64,000 bases of DNA from Pararobbsia silviterrae (GCF_003628125.1 NZ_RBZU01000013.1:62001-126000), one strand, 5' to 3'. Shown: positions 35,234 to 44,630, counted from the first letter of the stretch. The notes: generated by a model from the letters alone, not told the origin. Numbers and translations are program-made.

Positions 35234-35887
35234 TCATAAGGAGGAGGATGGGGGCGATGCGCGACCGTCAAGGCCATCGAGGCCGGAGGCCCGATCGAGG
35301 GCGTCCTTGCACTGCCGGCAAGCGGTCATCGCTTTTCTGATGTGTTCTTCAACGGTCTTGGGCGAAATCCCCATGCGCCGCGCGACTTCGGCCTGAGGCA
35401 AGCCATCGAATTTATGCAGGATGAAGGCTTCGCGACACCGCAGCGGCAGCGCGCCGATCGCGGCCAGGATCGCCTGCACGTGTTCGTTCGAGGACGCCGC
35501 GACTTCAGGCTCGAATATCGGCGCCGCGCGCAACGCGAGCGGCTCGGCCGCTTCAACGTCGGCCAGCTCGGCGTGATCGCCCCGCGCTTCGCTGCGGCGA
35601 TACGCATCGATCTGGAGATTGCGCGCCGTCCGATAGAGCAAGGCGCGCGGCTCGAGGATCGTCGAACCCGATTGCTGCGCAGCCAGCACTCTAGCGTAAC
35701 TTTCCTGAACGATGTCGGCCGCGGCGTCCCGATCCTTGCTCGTCTTGGAAATGAAGTTCAGGAGTTCGCGGTAGTAGCGGGCGACCACAATGTATCGGCG
35801 AGAACGGAAAGGCTCGGGACGACGGCGGGGATCGGACCCGGCCGGATGCTTTCGAGCCAACGTGAACGCAGTGCGCGCCCGCCCCAT
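35234..35887 (-). CDS. fecI: ECF sigma factor, FecI-like
   Basis: About 217 residues. The region 2 helix is RYYRELLNFISKTSKDRDAA with ADIVQESYARVL, and region 4 is ALPLRCREAFILHKFDGLPQ and AEVARRMGISPKTVEEHIRK, both typical of FecI/FpvI iron-starvation sigma factors. The first 35-40 residues are basic and non-conserved, so the true start may be a GTG near 35788. It should direct RNA polymerase to the receptor gene at 33672 once released through FecR. A Fur-box-like palindrome is 15 bp upstream of the ATG. Confidence 0.88.
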   Translation of the reverse strand: MGRARTAFTLARKHPAGSDPRRRPEPFRSRRYIVVARYYRELLNFISKTSKDRDAAADIVQESYARVLAAQQSGSTILEPRALLYRTARNLQIDAYRRSEARGDHAELADVEAAEPLALRAAPIFEPEVAASSNEHVQAILAAIGALPLRCREAFILHKFDGLPQAEVARRMGISPKTVEEHIRKAMTACRQCKDALDRASGLDGLDGRASPPSSSL

Positions 35888-35901
35888 CGGGCGGCGCAAT
35901 C

Positions 35902-35920
35902 AATGCGAATAAGTCTCGTT
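35902..35920 (-). promoter_or_regulatory. Candidate Fur box for the first ECF sigma gene
   Basis: AATGCGAATAAGTCTCGTT is a 19-bp imperfect palindrome (6 of 9 pairs) and agrees at about 15 of 19 positions with AATGAGAATTATTCTCATT. It lies just upstream of the minus-strand FecI-like gene. Confidence 0.55.
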
Positions 35921-36141
35921 TATAACCTAATTTAAACCGGCGGCACAACCGCGTCGGTGCAGCGCGGTGTCATGTGTCGCGTATTGGACGCACGCCGCGG
36001 CGGAATCCGAGCACACCGCTCGCGCCCCGCTCGCCCCAGTCGCCTCGCCGGGCGCGCGCGGCATCGTCGTCGAACAGCGACAGCAACGTCACATTGCCGA
36101 GCGATGGCTTGCGCAAATCGATTTCGCGCTGTATAAACGCG

Positions 36142-36160
36142 AACGATTCTTAATTACATT
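36142..36160 (+). promoter_or_regulatory. Candidate Fur box for the second ECF sigma gene
   Basis: AACGATTCTTAATTACATT agrees with a Fur consensus at about 13 of 19 positions and lies 38 bp before the second FecI-like gene in an A/T-rich island. The match is weaker than the first site. Confidence 0.4.
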
Positions 36161-36197
36161 ATTTCTCGACAGGGGCGAAAACCGTGCAGGTGGCGAA

Positions 36198-36704
36198 ATG
36201 AGCGCGGCTCGACTCGACGCGCATGCCGAGGTCTTGGCCCTCTATCGCGATCATCATCGCTGGCTGACCGGCTGGCTTCGCAAGCGGGTCGGCGACGCAT
36301 TCGACGCGGCCGATCTCGCGCAGGACACCTTCGTGCGCGTGATGACCGGGCGCCGCTCGGCGCCGATCGAAGGCGAGCCGCGCGCGCTGCTCACGCATAT
36401 CGCGAACGGATTGGTCATCGACCACTGGCGACGCCGGGAAGTCGAGCGCGCGTATCTGGCCGCCATCGCGCACCTGCCCGAGCCGAGCGTGCCCTCGCCC
36501 GAAGTCCGCGCGCTGATCTTCGAATCGCTGTTTCGCATCCAGGCGATGCTCGATCAAATGCGCTCGGTCACGCGCGAGGTCTTCCTGCTCTCGCAACTCG
36601 ACGGCCTGACCTATGCGGAGATCGCCGACCGGCTCGGCCTGTCGTTGTCGACCGTCAAGCGCCATATGCAGACCGCGTTCGTCGCCTGCATGCAGGCGAT
36701 CTGA
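36198..36704 (+). CDS. ECF sigma factor, FecI-like (second unit)
   Basis: About 168 residues starting MSAARLDAHAEVLALYRDHH. Region 2 is WLTGWLRKRVGDAFDAADLA with QDTFVRVM and IANGLVIDHWRRRE. Region 4 is VTREVFLLSQLDGLTYAEIA with DRLGLSLSTVKRHM. These are hallmarks of FecI-type sigma factors that transcribe TonB-receptor operons. It heads a plus-strand unit sigma-FecR-receptor-PepSY. The fecR gene begins within about 10 bp of its stop, implying co-transcription. Confidence 0.92.
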   Translation: MSAARLDAHAEVLALYRDHHRWLTGWLRKRVGDAFDAADLAQDTFVRVMTGRRSAPIEGEPRALLTHIANGLVIDHWRRREVERAYLAAIAHLPEPSVPSPEVRALIFESLFRIQAMLDQMRSVTREVFLLSQLDGLTYAEIADRLGLSLSTVKRHMQTAFVACMQAI

Positions 36705-36715
36705 GCGTCTTGATC

Positions 36716-37702
36716 GTGCCACCCGCCGCCGTGACGCACGCATCGACCGCGCCCCGCTCCGAGTCCGAGCTGTTGACCGAGGCGGCGGACTGGCTCGTAC
36801 GCATGCAAGCGGGCGGATTCAGCGAAGCGGATCAAGCCGCGCTCGACGCGTGGCGTACGCGGAGTCCCGAGCATGCGCAAGCATGGGACCGCGCTCAGCG
36901 CGTGCTCGACATGTTCGCGAATGTGCCGGCGCCGATCGGATCGGTCGCGATTCGGCAATTGCCAAGCGGACGTCGGCGCACCGTCGTGCGCGGACTCGGG
37001 ATGGTGGCGCTCATGGCGCCAACCGCCTGGCTCGTCGGACGAACCGCGGCATGGCGAGACTGGAACGCCGATATCCGGACGGCGACCGGCGAACGCAAGA
37101 CCGTGACCCTCGCCGACGGCACGCAGCTCGTCCTCAATACGCGCAGCGCCGTCGACGTGCGTTTCTCGTCGACCGAACGCCGTCTACGCCTGATCGAGGG
37201 CGAGCTCCTCGCGACAACCGGCCCCGACACGCAGGCTGCGCGCTACCGTCCGTTTATCGTCGAAACGCCGCAGGGCGACGCGCAAGCGCTCGGCACGCGC
37301 TACACCGTGCGACTGATCGGCGAACACGCGCGCGTCAGCGTCTTCGAAGGACGCGTCGCCGTCCGCCCGCTCGACGGCGGCGCGCAACGTGTGATCGACA
37401 CCGGCATGCAGGCCGACTTTTCGTCGACGGCGGTCTCGGCCCCGCACCCCGCTTCGGCCTCCGCCGCGCTCTGGGAACGCGGCATGTACGTCGCGAACGA
37501 CCAGCGCCTGGCCGACGTGCTCGACGAACTCAGCCGATATCGCGCGGGCGCGATTCACTGCGCGTCGAGCGTGGCGAATCTGCGCGTGTCGGGCGCGTTC
37601 CCGATCGACGATACCGACGCGAGTCTCGACCTGCTCGCGAAAACGCTCCCCATCAAAATCACTTCGCTGACGCACTACTGGCAGTTCGTCGACGCGCGGT
37701 GA
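36716..37702 (+). CDS. FecR-family regulator (second unit)
   Basis: About 328 residues with a GTG (36716) or TTG (36710) start. The N-terminal part has EAADWLVRMQAGGFSEADQA and ALDAWRTRSPEHAQAWDRAQ (DUF4880), followed by a membrane helix around VVRGLGMVALMAPTAWLVG. The FecR domain (ERKTVTLADGTQLVLNTRSA, QALGTRYTVRL, VSVFEGRVAVRP) precedes a C-terminal STN-like part (NLRVSGAFPIDDTDASLDLL). It relays receptor occupancy to the adjacent sigma factor. Confidence 0.92.
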   Translation: MPPAAVTHASTAPRSESELLTEAADWLVRMQAGGFSEADQAALDAWRTRSPEHAQAWDRAQRVLDMFANVPAPIGSVAIRQLPSGRRRTVVRGLGMVALMAPTAWLVGRTAAWRDWNADIRTATGERKTVTLADGTQLVLNTRSAVDVRFSSTERRLRLIEGELLATTGPDTQAARYRPFIVETPQGDAQALGTRYTVRLIGEHARVSVFEGRVAVRPLDGGAQRVIDTGMQADFSSTAVSAPHPASASAALWERGMYVANDQRLADVLDELSRYRAGAIHCASSVANLRVSGAFPIDDTDASLDLLAKTLPIKITSLTHYWQFVDAR

Positions 37703-37822
37703 CCGCGCGAAAAACGGCATGACGGCGTGACACTTTTTTTCGTTTCGTTCGGTAGACCTATCAGACGCCCCCTGAGGCGCAGATCCAGGCTCACCGCACT
37801 CGCTCACGAAAAAGGACACCGC

Positions 37823-40375
37823 ATGCCGCTCATCGGCCCCGAGGGTATCGACTCGAACACCCGCTCCCTCCGACGCATCGCGTCTCGCGCTTCGATGGCC
37901 AAAGCGCCGAAGACGCATCCCATGGCCTTTGCCGCGCGCTCGCTGTTTTTGGCCTTGGCGATCGCCGCGATCCATCCGGTCGGCGTCGCGCAGGCGCAGA
38001 CGGCCGGCGCCGATACGGGCGCACGCGCGCACTATGCGATCGCACCGGGTCCGCTCGCCGATGTGCTTGCCCAGTTCGCGGCGCTCACGCACACGCCGCT
38101 GTCATTCGACCCGGCCACGCTCGCGGGCTTGAGGAGCGACGGTCTCAATGGTCCCTACTCCGTGGACGAAGGATTCCGCACGCTGTTGCGCGGCAGCGGT
38201 TATGCGCTCGACGCGAAAGGCAACGGCATGTGGTCGCTGCGGCGTGTCAAGGACACGGACGCGAACGGCGCGGGGTCGGTGACGGAAACGCTCGCGCCCG
38301 TGGTCGTGACGGCCGCCAACGACGCGGCAAAGTCGCTCAATCCCCCGACGACCGTCGGCTCGAAGGAAGCGCTATCCGCCCGCGACATCCCGCAGACGGT
38401 CAGCGTCGTGACGCAGGACCAGATTCAAGCGCTGGCCATGCGCACTGTCGACGACGCGATGCGTTACGCGCCGGGCGTGACGACCGAAGTCAATCAACCG
38501 GGCTTCTCGAGCTATTACAGCCGCGGCTTTCCGATCAGCACGATCCAGTTCGACGGCGTGCCGACGGGCATCGTCACAAGCGGCATCTCCGGACCGACCG
38601 AAGGGCTCGCGGCCTATGACCGCGTCGAAGTCCTGTACGGGCCCGCCGGCATTCTGAACGGCTTCGGCGGCGAGGGCGGCATCATGAATCTGGTCCGCAA
38701 GCGCGCGCCCGAACAGTTCGAGGCATCGGCACAGATATCGGCCGGCACGTATTCGAACGGCGACGTCCAGGCCGATATCGGCGGTCCGCTGAACGCCGCG
38801 GGGACGCTGCGCGGGCGCGTCGTCGTCGACGAGCAATACCAGCACGAAATGCAGGACACGACCTGGCTGCGCAACCAGCAGTTCTACGGCACGCTCGAAG
38901 CCGACATCACGCCGACGACGCTCGTGCGCGTCGGCGCGAGCTACACCGATATCTACGGCAAGCTGATGTACGGCTTGCCGAACAACACCGACTACACGAC
39001 ACCCGACGTCTCGCGTTCGACATATCTCGGGCCCGACTGGAACTGGTTCTCGACGCAGCGCACGAACGCATTCGCCGAAGTCGAGCAGAAACTCGAAGGC
39101 GGCTGGACCGCGAAGCTCTCGTACAACTTCATGCGCACGACGACCGACGTCTTGACGGGTGCGCTGTTCACCAACGACGTCGCGCTCGATCAAGCCCAGC
39201 ACTACAGCGTGAATACGCAGGACGCCAATACGCAGAATGCGCTCGACGTCTATGCGACCGGGCCCTTCGCGCTGTTCGGACGCACGCATCATCTGACGAT
39301 CGGCGCGAGCTATCTGCATACGAACGACGTGACGAACCAGTTCCTCATCAACCCGGACTCCGGGCTCGATTTCGAGGGCGATCTCTATGCGCCGCTCACG
39401 GATAACAGCGCCTATTCGAACGATTTCGCCGGGGGGCCGCAAAACGACGTGACGACGGACTCGACGCAGTTCGGCTTCTACGGCAATGCGCGCTTCAGTC
39501 TGGCCGATCCGTTGACGCTCGTGCTCGGCGGCCGGGTGACCTGGTGGAGCAGCGACTCGACACCGAGCGCGGATCCGAACGACAACTACTTCGGCAACGT
39601 CGCGACGCGCGATCATGTGACGGCCAAGTTCAGTCCGATGGTCGGCCTGATCTACGACATCAACGATCAGCACACGCTTTACGCGAGCTACGCCTCGATT
39701 TTCCAGCCGCAAGCGGGCGACGAGACCGTCTCCGGGCAGGTCATCAAGCCGCTCGAAGGCAACCAGTTCGAGGTCGGCGAAAAGGCGGAATTTCTCGACG
39801 GCCTGCTGACCACGAACATCGCGCTCTTCCATATCCGGGAAAAGAATCGCGCCGAGAGCGATCCGATCAACACGGGCTATTACATCGCCGCCGGCGAAGC
39901 CCAATCGCAAGGCGTCGATCTGCGCGCGACGGGCAAGCTGACCGACGATTGGAAAATCGGCGCGGGCTACACGTATACGGACTGGCGCAACTACGACGAC
40001 AGCTTTACCGCGCACCAATCGTTTTCGGTCGTCGCGCCCAAGCATGTGTTCAAGCTTTGGACGAGCTATACGTTGCCGGGCGAGCTGCGTCGCTGGACGG
40101 TCGGCGGCGCGACCTACGTTCAGAGCAGGACGTTCTACAAGGACTCGAGCGGGTTTCTGTCGAACAACACGCTGCCCAGCGGCACACTCGTGGCCGGCGG
40201 CTATGCGACGCTCGATCTGTCGGTCGGGTATCAGATCAACAAACATCTGAATGCGTCGCTGCTCGTGACGAATGTGTTCGATCGCAAGTACATTTCATCG
40301 CTGACGACGGGCGGCATCGGCACCTACTACGGCGATCCCGTCAAGGTGCTCTTTACGCTGCGCGCGACGATGTAA
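37823..40375 (+). CDS. TonB-dependent siderophore receptor with STN domain (second unit)
   Basis: About 850 residues, starting at the ATG with AAGGA six bases upstream. A long charged lead precedes the signal sequence (FAARSLFLALAIAAIHPVGVAQAQ). The STN domain is at about 60-135 (YAIAPGPLADVLAQFAALTH), followed by TLAPVVVTA (TonB box), a plug (DIPQTVSVVTQDQIQAL, YGPAGILNGFGGEGGIMNLV) and a FhuE/FpvA-like barrel ending FTLRATM, where Met replaces the usual terminal aromatic residue. It imports a ferric siderophore and signals to the FecR/sigma pair upstream. A good terminator follows. Confidence 0.93.
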   Translation: MPLIGPEGIDSNTRSLRRIASRASMAKAPKTHPMAFAARSLFLALAIAAIHPVGVAQAQTAGADTGARAHYAIAPGPLADVLAQFAALTHTPLSFDPATLAGLRSDGLNGPYSVDEGFRTLLRGSGYALDAKGNGMWSLRRVKDTDANGAGSVTETLAPVVVTAANDAAKSLNPPTTVGSKEALSARDIPQTVSVVTQDQIQALAMRTVDDAMRYAPGVTTEVNQPGFSSYYSRGFPISTIQFDGVPTGIVTSGISGPTEGLAAYDRVEVLYGPAGILNGFGGEGGIMNLVRKRAPEQFEASAQISAGTYSNGDVQADIGGPLNAAGTLRGRVVVDEQYQHEMQDTTWLRNQQFYGTLEADITPTTLVRVGASYTDIYGKLMYGLPNNTDYTTPDVSRSTYLGPDWNWFSTQRTNAFAEVEQKLEGGWTAKLSYNFMRTTTDVLTGALFTNDVALDQAQHYSVNTQDANTQNALDVYATGPFALFGRTHHLTIGASYLHTNDVTNQFLINPDSGLDFEGDLYAPLTDNSAYSNDFAGGPQNDVTTDSTQFGFYGNARFSLADPLTLVLGGRVTWWSSDSTPSADPNDNYFGNVATRDHVTAKFSPMVGLIYDINDQHTLYASYASIFQPQAGDETVSGQVIKPLEGNQFEVGEKAEFLDGLLTTNIALFHIREKNRAESDPINTGYYIAAGEAQSQGVDLRATGKLTDDWKIGAGYTYTDWRNYDDSFTAHQSFSVVAPKHVFKLWTSYTLPGELRRWTVGGATYVQSRTFYKDSSGFLSNNTLPSGTLVAGGYATLDLSVGYQINKHLNASLLVTNVFDRKYISSLTTGGIGTYYGDPVKVLFTLRATM

Positions 40376-40427
40376 AGGATCGCGTCTGCTTTTGCGTCAT
40401 TGTCGAACCGATCGACGGGCACGCGAT

Positions 40428-40452
40428 GGCCACGTTTTTACCGTGGCCTTTT
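40428..40452 (+). terminator. Rho-independent terminator after the siderophore receptor
   Basis: GGCCACG and CGTGGCC form a 7-bp stem around a T-rich loop, followed by TTTTA. It lies about 50 bp after the receptor stop and is the clearest intrinsic terminator in the window. Confidence 0.75.
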
Positions 40453-40586
40453 ACACATCGCGGACGCTTGGCTCCATTACAATCCGGCTGGCGCCGATTC
40501 GCGAGAGCGAAAACATGACCGCTTCAGATCGCGCGGTCCGTGGCTCGGCGCGGCCGTTTTGAAGAAAAAATCATCGGGTAGCGACT

Positions 40587-41780
40587 ATGTCGATTCGAAG
40601 TTGGGCGTTCGTGCATCGGTGGACGAGTCTGATCTGCACGCTGTTCCTGTTCATCATTTGCCTGACAGGACTGCCCTTGCTGTTTTCCGACGAGATCTCC
40701 GATTGGCTCACGCCGCATACCTATGCGACGGTGCCGGCCGGCACGCCGCCCGCGAGTCTCGACCGCCTCGTGGCGACATCGCGCGCGATGTACCCGCACG
40801 ACATCGTCGCCACGCTTTTCGTCGACGACGACGAGCCGCAGGTCTATGTCTGGATGGCGCCGACCTGGAACGATTGGGATGCCGTCCCGACGGCGCGGCA
40901 TTACATCCGCTTCGACGCCCGCACCGGTCAAATGCTCGAACAGTCGCCGCCGCTCGGTGCAAAACGCCTCGATTTCCTGAGCCTCATGCTTCGACTGCAC
41001 CGCGATCTGTTCGCCGGTTTGCCGGGCGAACTGTTTCTCGGACTCATGGGTTTGCTGTTCGTCGCGGCAATCGTCTCGGGCGTCGTGCTGTATGCGCCCT
41101 TCATGAAGAAACTCGATTTCGGCACGGTGCGCGCAGACCGCTCGACGCGCATCAAATGGCTCGATCTGCATAATCTGCTCGGCATCGCGACGGCGGCCTG
41201 GGTATTCGTCGTCGGCGCGACGGGCGTCATGAACGAGCTATCGACGCCGCTGTTCGCGATCTGGCAGCAAACGGACGTCAAGGCCATGCTGTCGCGCTAC
41301 CAGGGCGCCTCGCCGCCGCGTGCGGACGAACTCGTATCGGTCCAGCACGCATACGAGGTCGCACAACGCGCGGTGCCGAATATGACGATTACCGGCATCG
41401 GCTACCCGACGCAGAAAAACGGCAGCCCCTGGCATTACCTGCTCTGGGCAAAGGGCAGTTCGACGATCACGTCGCGGCTGTTCAGTCCGATCCTCGTCGA
41501 CGCGCGCACCGGGCAACTGACTCAAGTCGTCGAGATGCCGTGGTATCTGCGCGCGCTCGAAGTCTCGCGTCCGCTGCATTTCGGCGATTACGGCGGAGTG
41601 CCGCTCAAGATCCTCTGGGCATGCTTCGACGCGGTGACGCTCGTCGTGCTGGGCAGCGGCTTGTATCTGTGGTTCGCGCGACGCAAGGCGATGGCCGCGC
41701 GTATCGACGCGCTCGAACAGCATGAAGCCCCACGCGCTCGCGCCGCGGCCGCACACCCTTCGACCGAGGCGCAGTCATGA
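40587..41780 (+). CDS. PepSY-domain inner membrane protein (siderophore reductase-like)
   Basis: A 397-residue protein with four membrane helices (about 10-35, 140-165, 200-225 and 340-365), conserved His residues near the helices (FVHRWTSL, LRLHRDLFAG, WLDLHNLLG, RPLHFGDYGG) and PepSY-type periplasmic loops. This is the PepSY_TM family, members of which (FoxB/FhuF-like roles, PiuB) bind haem and reduce or release iron from siderophores. It follows the siderophore receptor by about 210 bp but after a terminator, so it may have its own promoter. The ferric-reductase role is inference from family and context. Confidence 0.9.
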   Translation: MSIRSWAFVHRWTSLICTLFLFIICLTGLPLLFSDEISDWLTPHTYATVPAGTPPASLDRLVATSRAMYPHDIVATLFVDDDEPQVYVWMAPTWNDWDAVPTARHYIRFDARTGQMLEQSPPLGAKRLDFLSLMLRLHRDLFAGLPGELFLGLMGLLFVAAIVSGVVLYAPFMKKLDFGTVRADRSTRIKWLDLHNLLGIATAAWVFVVGATGVMNELSTPLFAIWQQTDVKAMLSRYQGASPPRADELVSVQHAYEVAQRAVPNMTITGIGYPTQKNGSPWHYLLWAKGSSTITSRLFSPILVDARTGQLTQVVEMPWYLRALEVSRPLHFGDYGGVPLKILWACFDAVTLVVLGSGLYLWFARRKAMAARIDALEQHEAPRARAAAAHPSTEAQS

Positions 41781-41968
41781 ATGCATCGCATGAATCCAAG
41801 CCCGCGCGTCCGATCTGGCGCATCCCGCTGGTCCTCGCTTTCCTGACATGCACCGGATTGCTCGCGGCCCTGCTCGGCAATGGCCTGGGATGGCGCGGGT
41901 ATGCGTGGGCATGCCTCGCGACGCCGATTGTCGTGATGATCCGCTACGCGTGTTTCGCGCGCGAATGA
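41777..41968 (+). CDS. Small two-helix membrane protein coupled to the PepSY gene
   Basis: A 63-residue protein with two hydrophobic segments (about 15-33 and 41-57). Its ATG overlaps the stop of the PepSY gene (ATGA), showing coupling. Small proteins like this often follow PepSY_TM genes in Burkholderia, and it may be a subunit or stabiliser of the PepSY protein. No known domain was recognised. Confidence 0.75.
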   Translation: MNASHESKPARPIWRIPLVLAFLTCTGLLAALLGNGLGWRGYAWACLATPIVVMIRYACFARE

Positions 41969-42099
41969 CGCACGCGATATCCATTCCCCCGCCGCACCCT
42001 TTGTCCTCGGGACCGTCTCGTCGCTAGTCTGTGAATACGCCGTTCGCGTCATCGGCGCCGCCGCTCCGTTGCCGGCCGCGCCGGCTCGCGGAACGCCGC

Positions 42100-43974
42100 A
42101 TGCTCCGTATCACAGGCTCGCGCCGAACCATGCCCCAACACCCGCCGCGCGACATGCGCGTACGCCTCGCGAAGTCTCGTCAGACCTGGCTCGGCATTGC
42201 GCTGCCTGCACTTGCGACGCTTGTCGCGGCCAACATCCTGATCAACGTCTGGCAATCATGGCGCGATCTGACGGCCGCGGATGCACTCGCGGCGCAGCGT
42301 CTCGACGTGCAGACGTCGTTGATCGAGAAAAATATCCGCGATCGCATCGACGCACTGAACGGCACGATCGGCGTCGCACGCACATTGATCGATGCAGGCG
42401 GTCTTACCGATGCGTCTCTCCGCACGCTGGCCGCGACGCTACGCGACTCGATGGGCAATATCGACATTGCCGTCTTCGACGCCGACCGGCACGTGCGGGC
42501 CGAATCGCGCGCGGGCGTCAGCAACGCGCTTCCTGAGCTCGCCGCCGCGTTGACGCGCATGGACACCCGCGCGCCGACCGAGCGCTGGACGCCCGTTCAA
42601 TGGCGGCAAAACGGTGCGGTGCTGATCTCGGCCGACAATCGAGATCGCACGGGCGCGCTCAACGCGGTGATCGTCGTGTTCGTCCCGCTCGAACAGCACT
42701 TGCTCGACGGCGTGACGCTTGCGCCGGGCACCGCGATACGCCTGCTCGACAGTGCGCAGCGCTTGATCGCACGGTATCCGCTCGCCGCATCGGTCACGCT
42801 CGGGGAGCGCGCGCCCGACACCGCGACGCGACGCCCGGGGCCCGTCGAGGGAACCGCGTTCGTCTCCTCGCGCACGGACGGCATCGAACGCCTTGTCGCG
42901 TCGCGCCGCATCGGCGTTGGTCAGCCTTTGGCGTATTGGACGCTCGAAGTCGGTTACGCCGTCCGCACCTATCGCCGCGACCTGCGGTTCAGCGTCTATC
43001 TCAACGCGGCCGGCGCGGCGTGCGTGCTGATCATGCTGATCGGCGGAACGCTGCTGGTTCGACGCGAAAAGGCACTCCGCGAACACGTCGCGCGATATAC
43101 GCAGATGATCTCGACGATCGTCGAAAACATGCCGACCCCGGTTGCGATGATCGATGCGACAGCGAACGACATTCTCCTGGCCAATGCCGCGCTGCTCGAT
43201 ACGTTCGGTGCGCTCGCGGCCGATGGGCAACCTTTCAGCCGCTTGTTCGGCCACGCCGACGATTGGTCGAGCCTGCGCGAAAATCCGACCGATGAACCCG
43301 TCCCGATGCTCGCGCGCGGCGGGACACGTCATATGCTCGTTCGGTGCACGCGGCTTCCGCCGAATCAAGCGTTCGACACGGATTCGATTCTCGTGACGCT
43401 CGCGGATGTGAGCCGCCATCATCAGTTGCTCAAACAACTGCGTACGGCGGCCGATTTCGATCCGTTGACGGGTTTGGCGAACCGTCGCTATTTCGCCTCC
43501 GCGGCAGAGCACGCGGTCGATCAAGCACGTCGGCTCCATCGCCCCTTATCGGTGCTGGCGCTCGATCTGGACTTCTTCAAACGCGTCAACGATACGTGGG
43601 GACACGCCGTCGGCGATCGTGTGCTCCAGATCGCCGCTCGGCTCTTCGAGGCATCGCTGCGAGACGATGATTTGGCCGCGCGCGTCGGCGGCGAGGAATT
43701 TCTCGCCTTGCTGCTCGACACCGATCTCGCGCAGGCGCAGACCATCGCCGAACGCGTCCGGCTTGCGATTCAAGACACGCCGATCATGCTCGACTCGGGA
43801 AAAACGCTTTCGCAGACGGTCAGTATCGGCATCGCCCTGTTTCTCGAAACAGAAGCGGATCTGACGGGCGCGCAGGAACGCGCGGATGCGGCGCTCTACG
43901 CGGCGAAGCAGGCCGGTCGAAACCGCGTGACCGTGGCCGCCGTCGACGCGTCGGATACGTCATCTTCCGCTTAG
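42100..43974 (+). CDS. Membrane-bound diguanylate cyclase (GGDEF) with periplasmic sensor
   Basis: About 624 residues from the ATG at 42100; starts at 42031 (GTG), 42130 and 42154 are also possible. One N-terminal helix (LGIALPALATLVAANILINV) precedes a dCache-like periplasmic domain of about 240 residues, a second helix (AAGACVLIMLIGGTLLV-like), a PAS-like segment (MISTIVENMPTPVAMID), and a GGDEF domain with DPLTGLANRRYF and active site RVGGEEFLALL. An RDDD five residues before GGEEF matches the RxxD product-inhibition site. It should make c-di-GMP in response to an external signal. Confidence 0.91.
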   Translation: MLRITGSRRTMPQHPPRDMRVRLAKSRQTWLGIALPALATLVAANILINVWQSWRDLTAADALAAQRLDVQTSLIEKNIRDRIDALNGTIGVARTLIDAGGLTDASLRTLAATLRDSMGNIDIAVFDADRHVRAESRAGVSNALPELAAALTRMDTRAPTERWTPVQWRQNGAVLISADNRDRTGALNAVIVVFVPLEQHLLDGVTLAPGTAIRLLDSAQRLIARYPLAASVTLGERAPDTATRRPGPVEGTAFVSSRTDGIERLVASRRIGVGQPLAYWTLEVGYAVRTYRRDLRFSVYLNAAGAACVLIMLIGGTLLVRREKALREHVARYTQMISTIVENMPTPVAMIDATANDILLANAALLDTFGALAADGQPFSRLFGHADDWSSLRENPTDEPVPMLARGGTRHMLVRCTRLPPNQAFDTDSILVTLADVSRHHQLLKQLRTAADFDPLTGLANRRYFASAAEHAVDQARRLHRPLSVLALDLDFFKRVNDTWGHAVGDRVLQIAARLFEASLRDDDLAARVGGEEFLALLLDTDLAQAQTIAERVRLAIQDTPIMLDSGKTLSQTVSIGIALFLETEADLTGAQERADAALYAAKQAGRNRVTVAAVDASDTSSSA

Positions 43975-44010
43975 CGAATTGCGCTCAAGGTCTAACGCTA
44001 ACGCCTAACG

Positions 44011-44045
44011 TTTGACGTTTGACGTTTGACGTTTGACGTTTGACG
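44011..44045. repeat. Tandem 7-mer repeat TTTGACG
   Basis: Five perfect head-to-tail copies of TTTGACG follow degenerate TAACGC copies from about 43992. The repeat is non-coding and lies between the diguanylate cyclase gene and the convergent CxxC protein gene. Confidence 0.85.
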
Positions 44046-44092
44046 CAGCATAGGCCCGCGCACCGGCGCGACGCGCGAGTCTGCTTCGTCGC

Positions 44093-44623
44093 TCACGTCG
44101 AAACGTGCGCGGACACGTGAACCGACACGCCATTCATCAACGAACGCACGGTCCCCCTGTGCGCCTCGGGACCATCATAGGCCACGAGGCCCTTCTCGAA
44201 CGCCGCATCTGCATCGATCGCGCTTTCGACCATCGCGCGCAACGTCACCTCGGACGTCACGACCACGACACTGCGCGCTTGAGGGTCGGTCGCGGTCAAC
44301 ACCGGCGGATCGGGCACGACATCAGGGTCGAATCCGTTTGCCGTCGGATGAAAGAACCCCCATGTGTCCGCTTCGATCAGCAAAATGTAGAAATCGGGCA
44401 TCGTCATCCACGCGTCCACCGGAAGCGATGCCTCGACGATCGCTTGAAACGCCGCCAGCGTGTCGATCGATGCAAGCTTGAGTCGAGCCGTGGCGAGCGG
44501 CCCGGTCATGTCCTGCGGGGCGAGTTCGCCGCGCTCCATCGCGCCGCGCGTGGCGACCGCCACGCTCAGCGACGCAGGATGCCCGACGCCGAAATCGATC
44601 TTGAAGTTGCAGATCGCGCACAT
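44093..44623 (-). CDS. Conserved hypothetical protein with N-terminal CxxC
   Basis: A 176-residue soluble protein starting MCAICNFKIDFGVGHPASLS, preceded by GAGGG. The N-terminal Cys-x-x-Cys and GVGHP suggest a metal or redox site; no domain with known function was recognised. It follows the alkylsulfatase gene by 7 bp and is surely co-transcribed, so it may aid that enzyme's metallation or act in the same pathway (inference). Confidence 0.8.
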   Translation of the reverse strand: MCAICNFKIDFGVGHPASLSVAVATRGAMERGELAPQDMTGPLATARLKLASIDTLAAFQAIVEASLPVDAWMTMPDFYILLIEADTWGFFHPTANGFDPDVVPDPPVLTATDPQARSVVVVTSEVTLRAMVESAIDADAAFEKGLVAYDGPEAHRGTVRSLMNGVSVHVSAHVST

Positions 44624-44630
44624 GCGGCCC

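Larger units (their letters stand above)
35888..36197. other. Divergent intergenic region between two ECF sigma genes
   Basis: This stretch of 310 bp separates two divergently transcribed sigma/FecR/receptor units and contains two candidate Fur sites (35902-35920 and 36142-36160). I see no gene in it. Confidence 0.55.
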
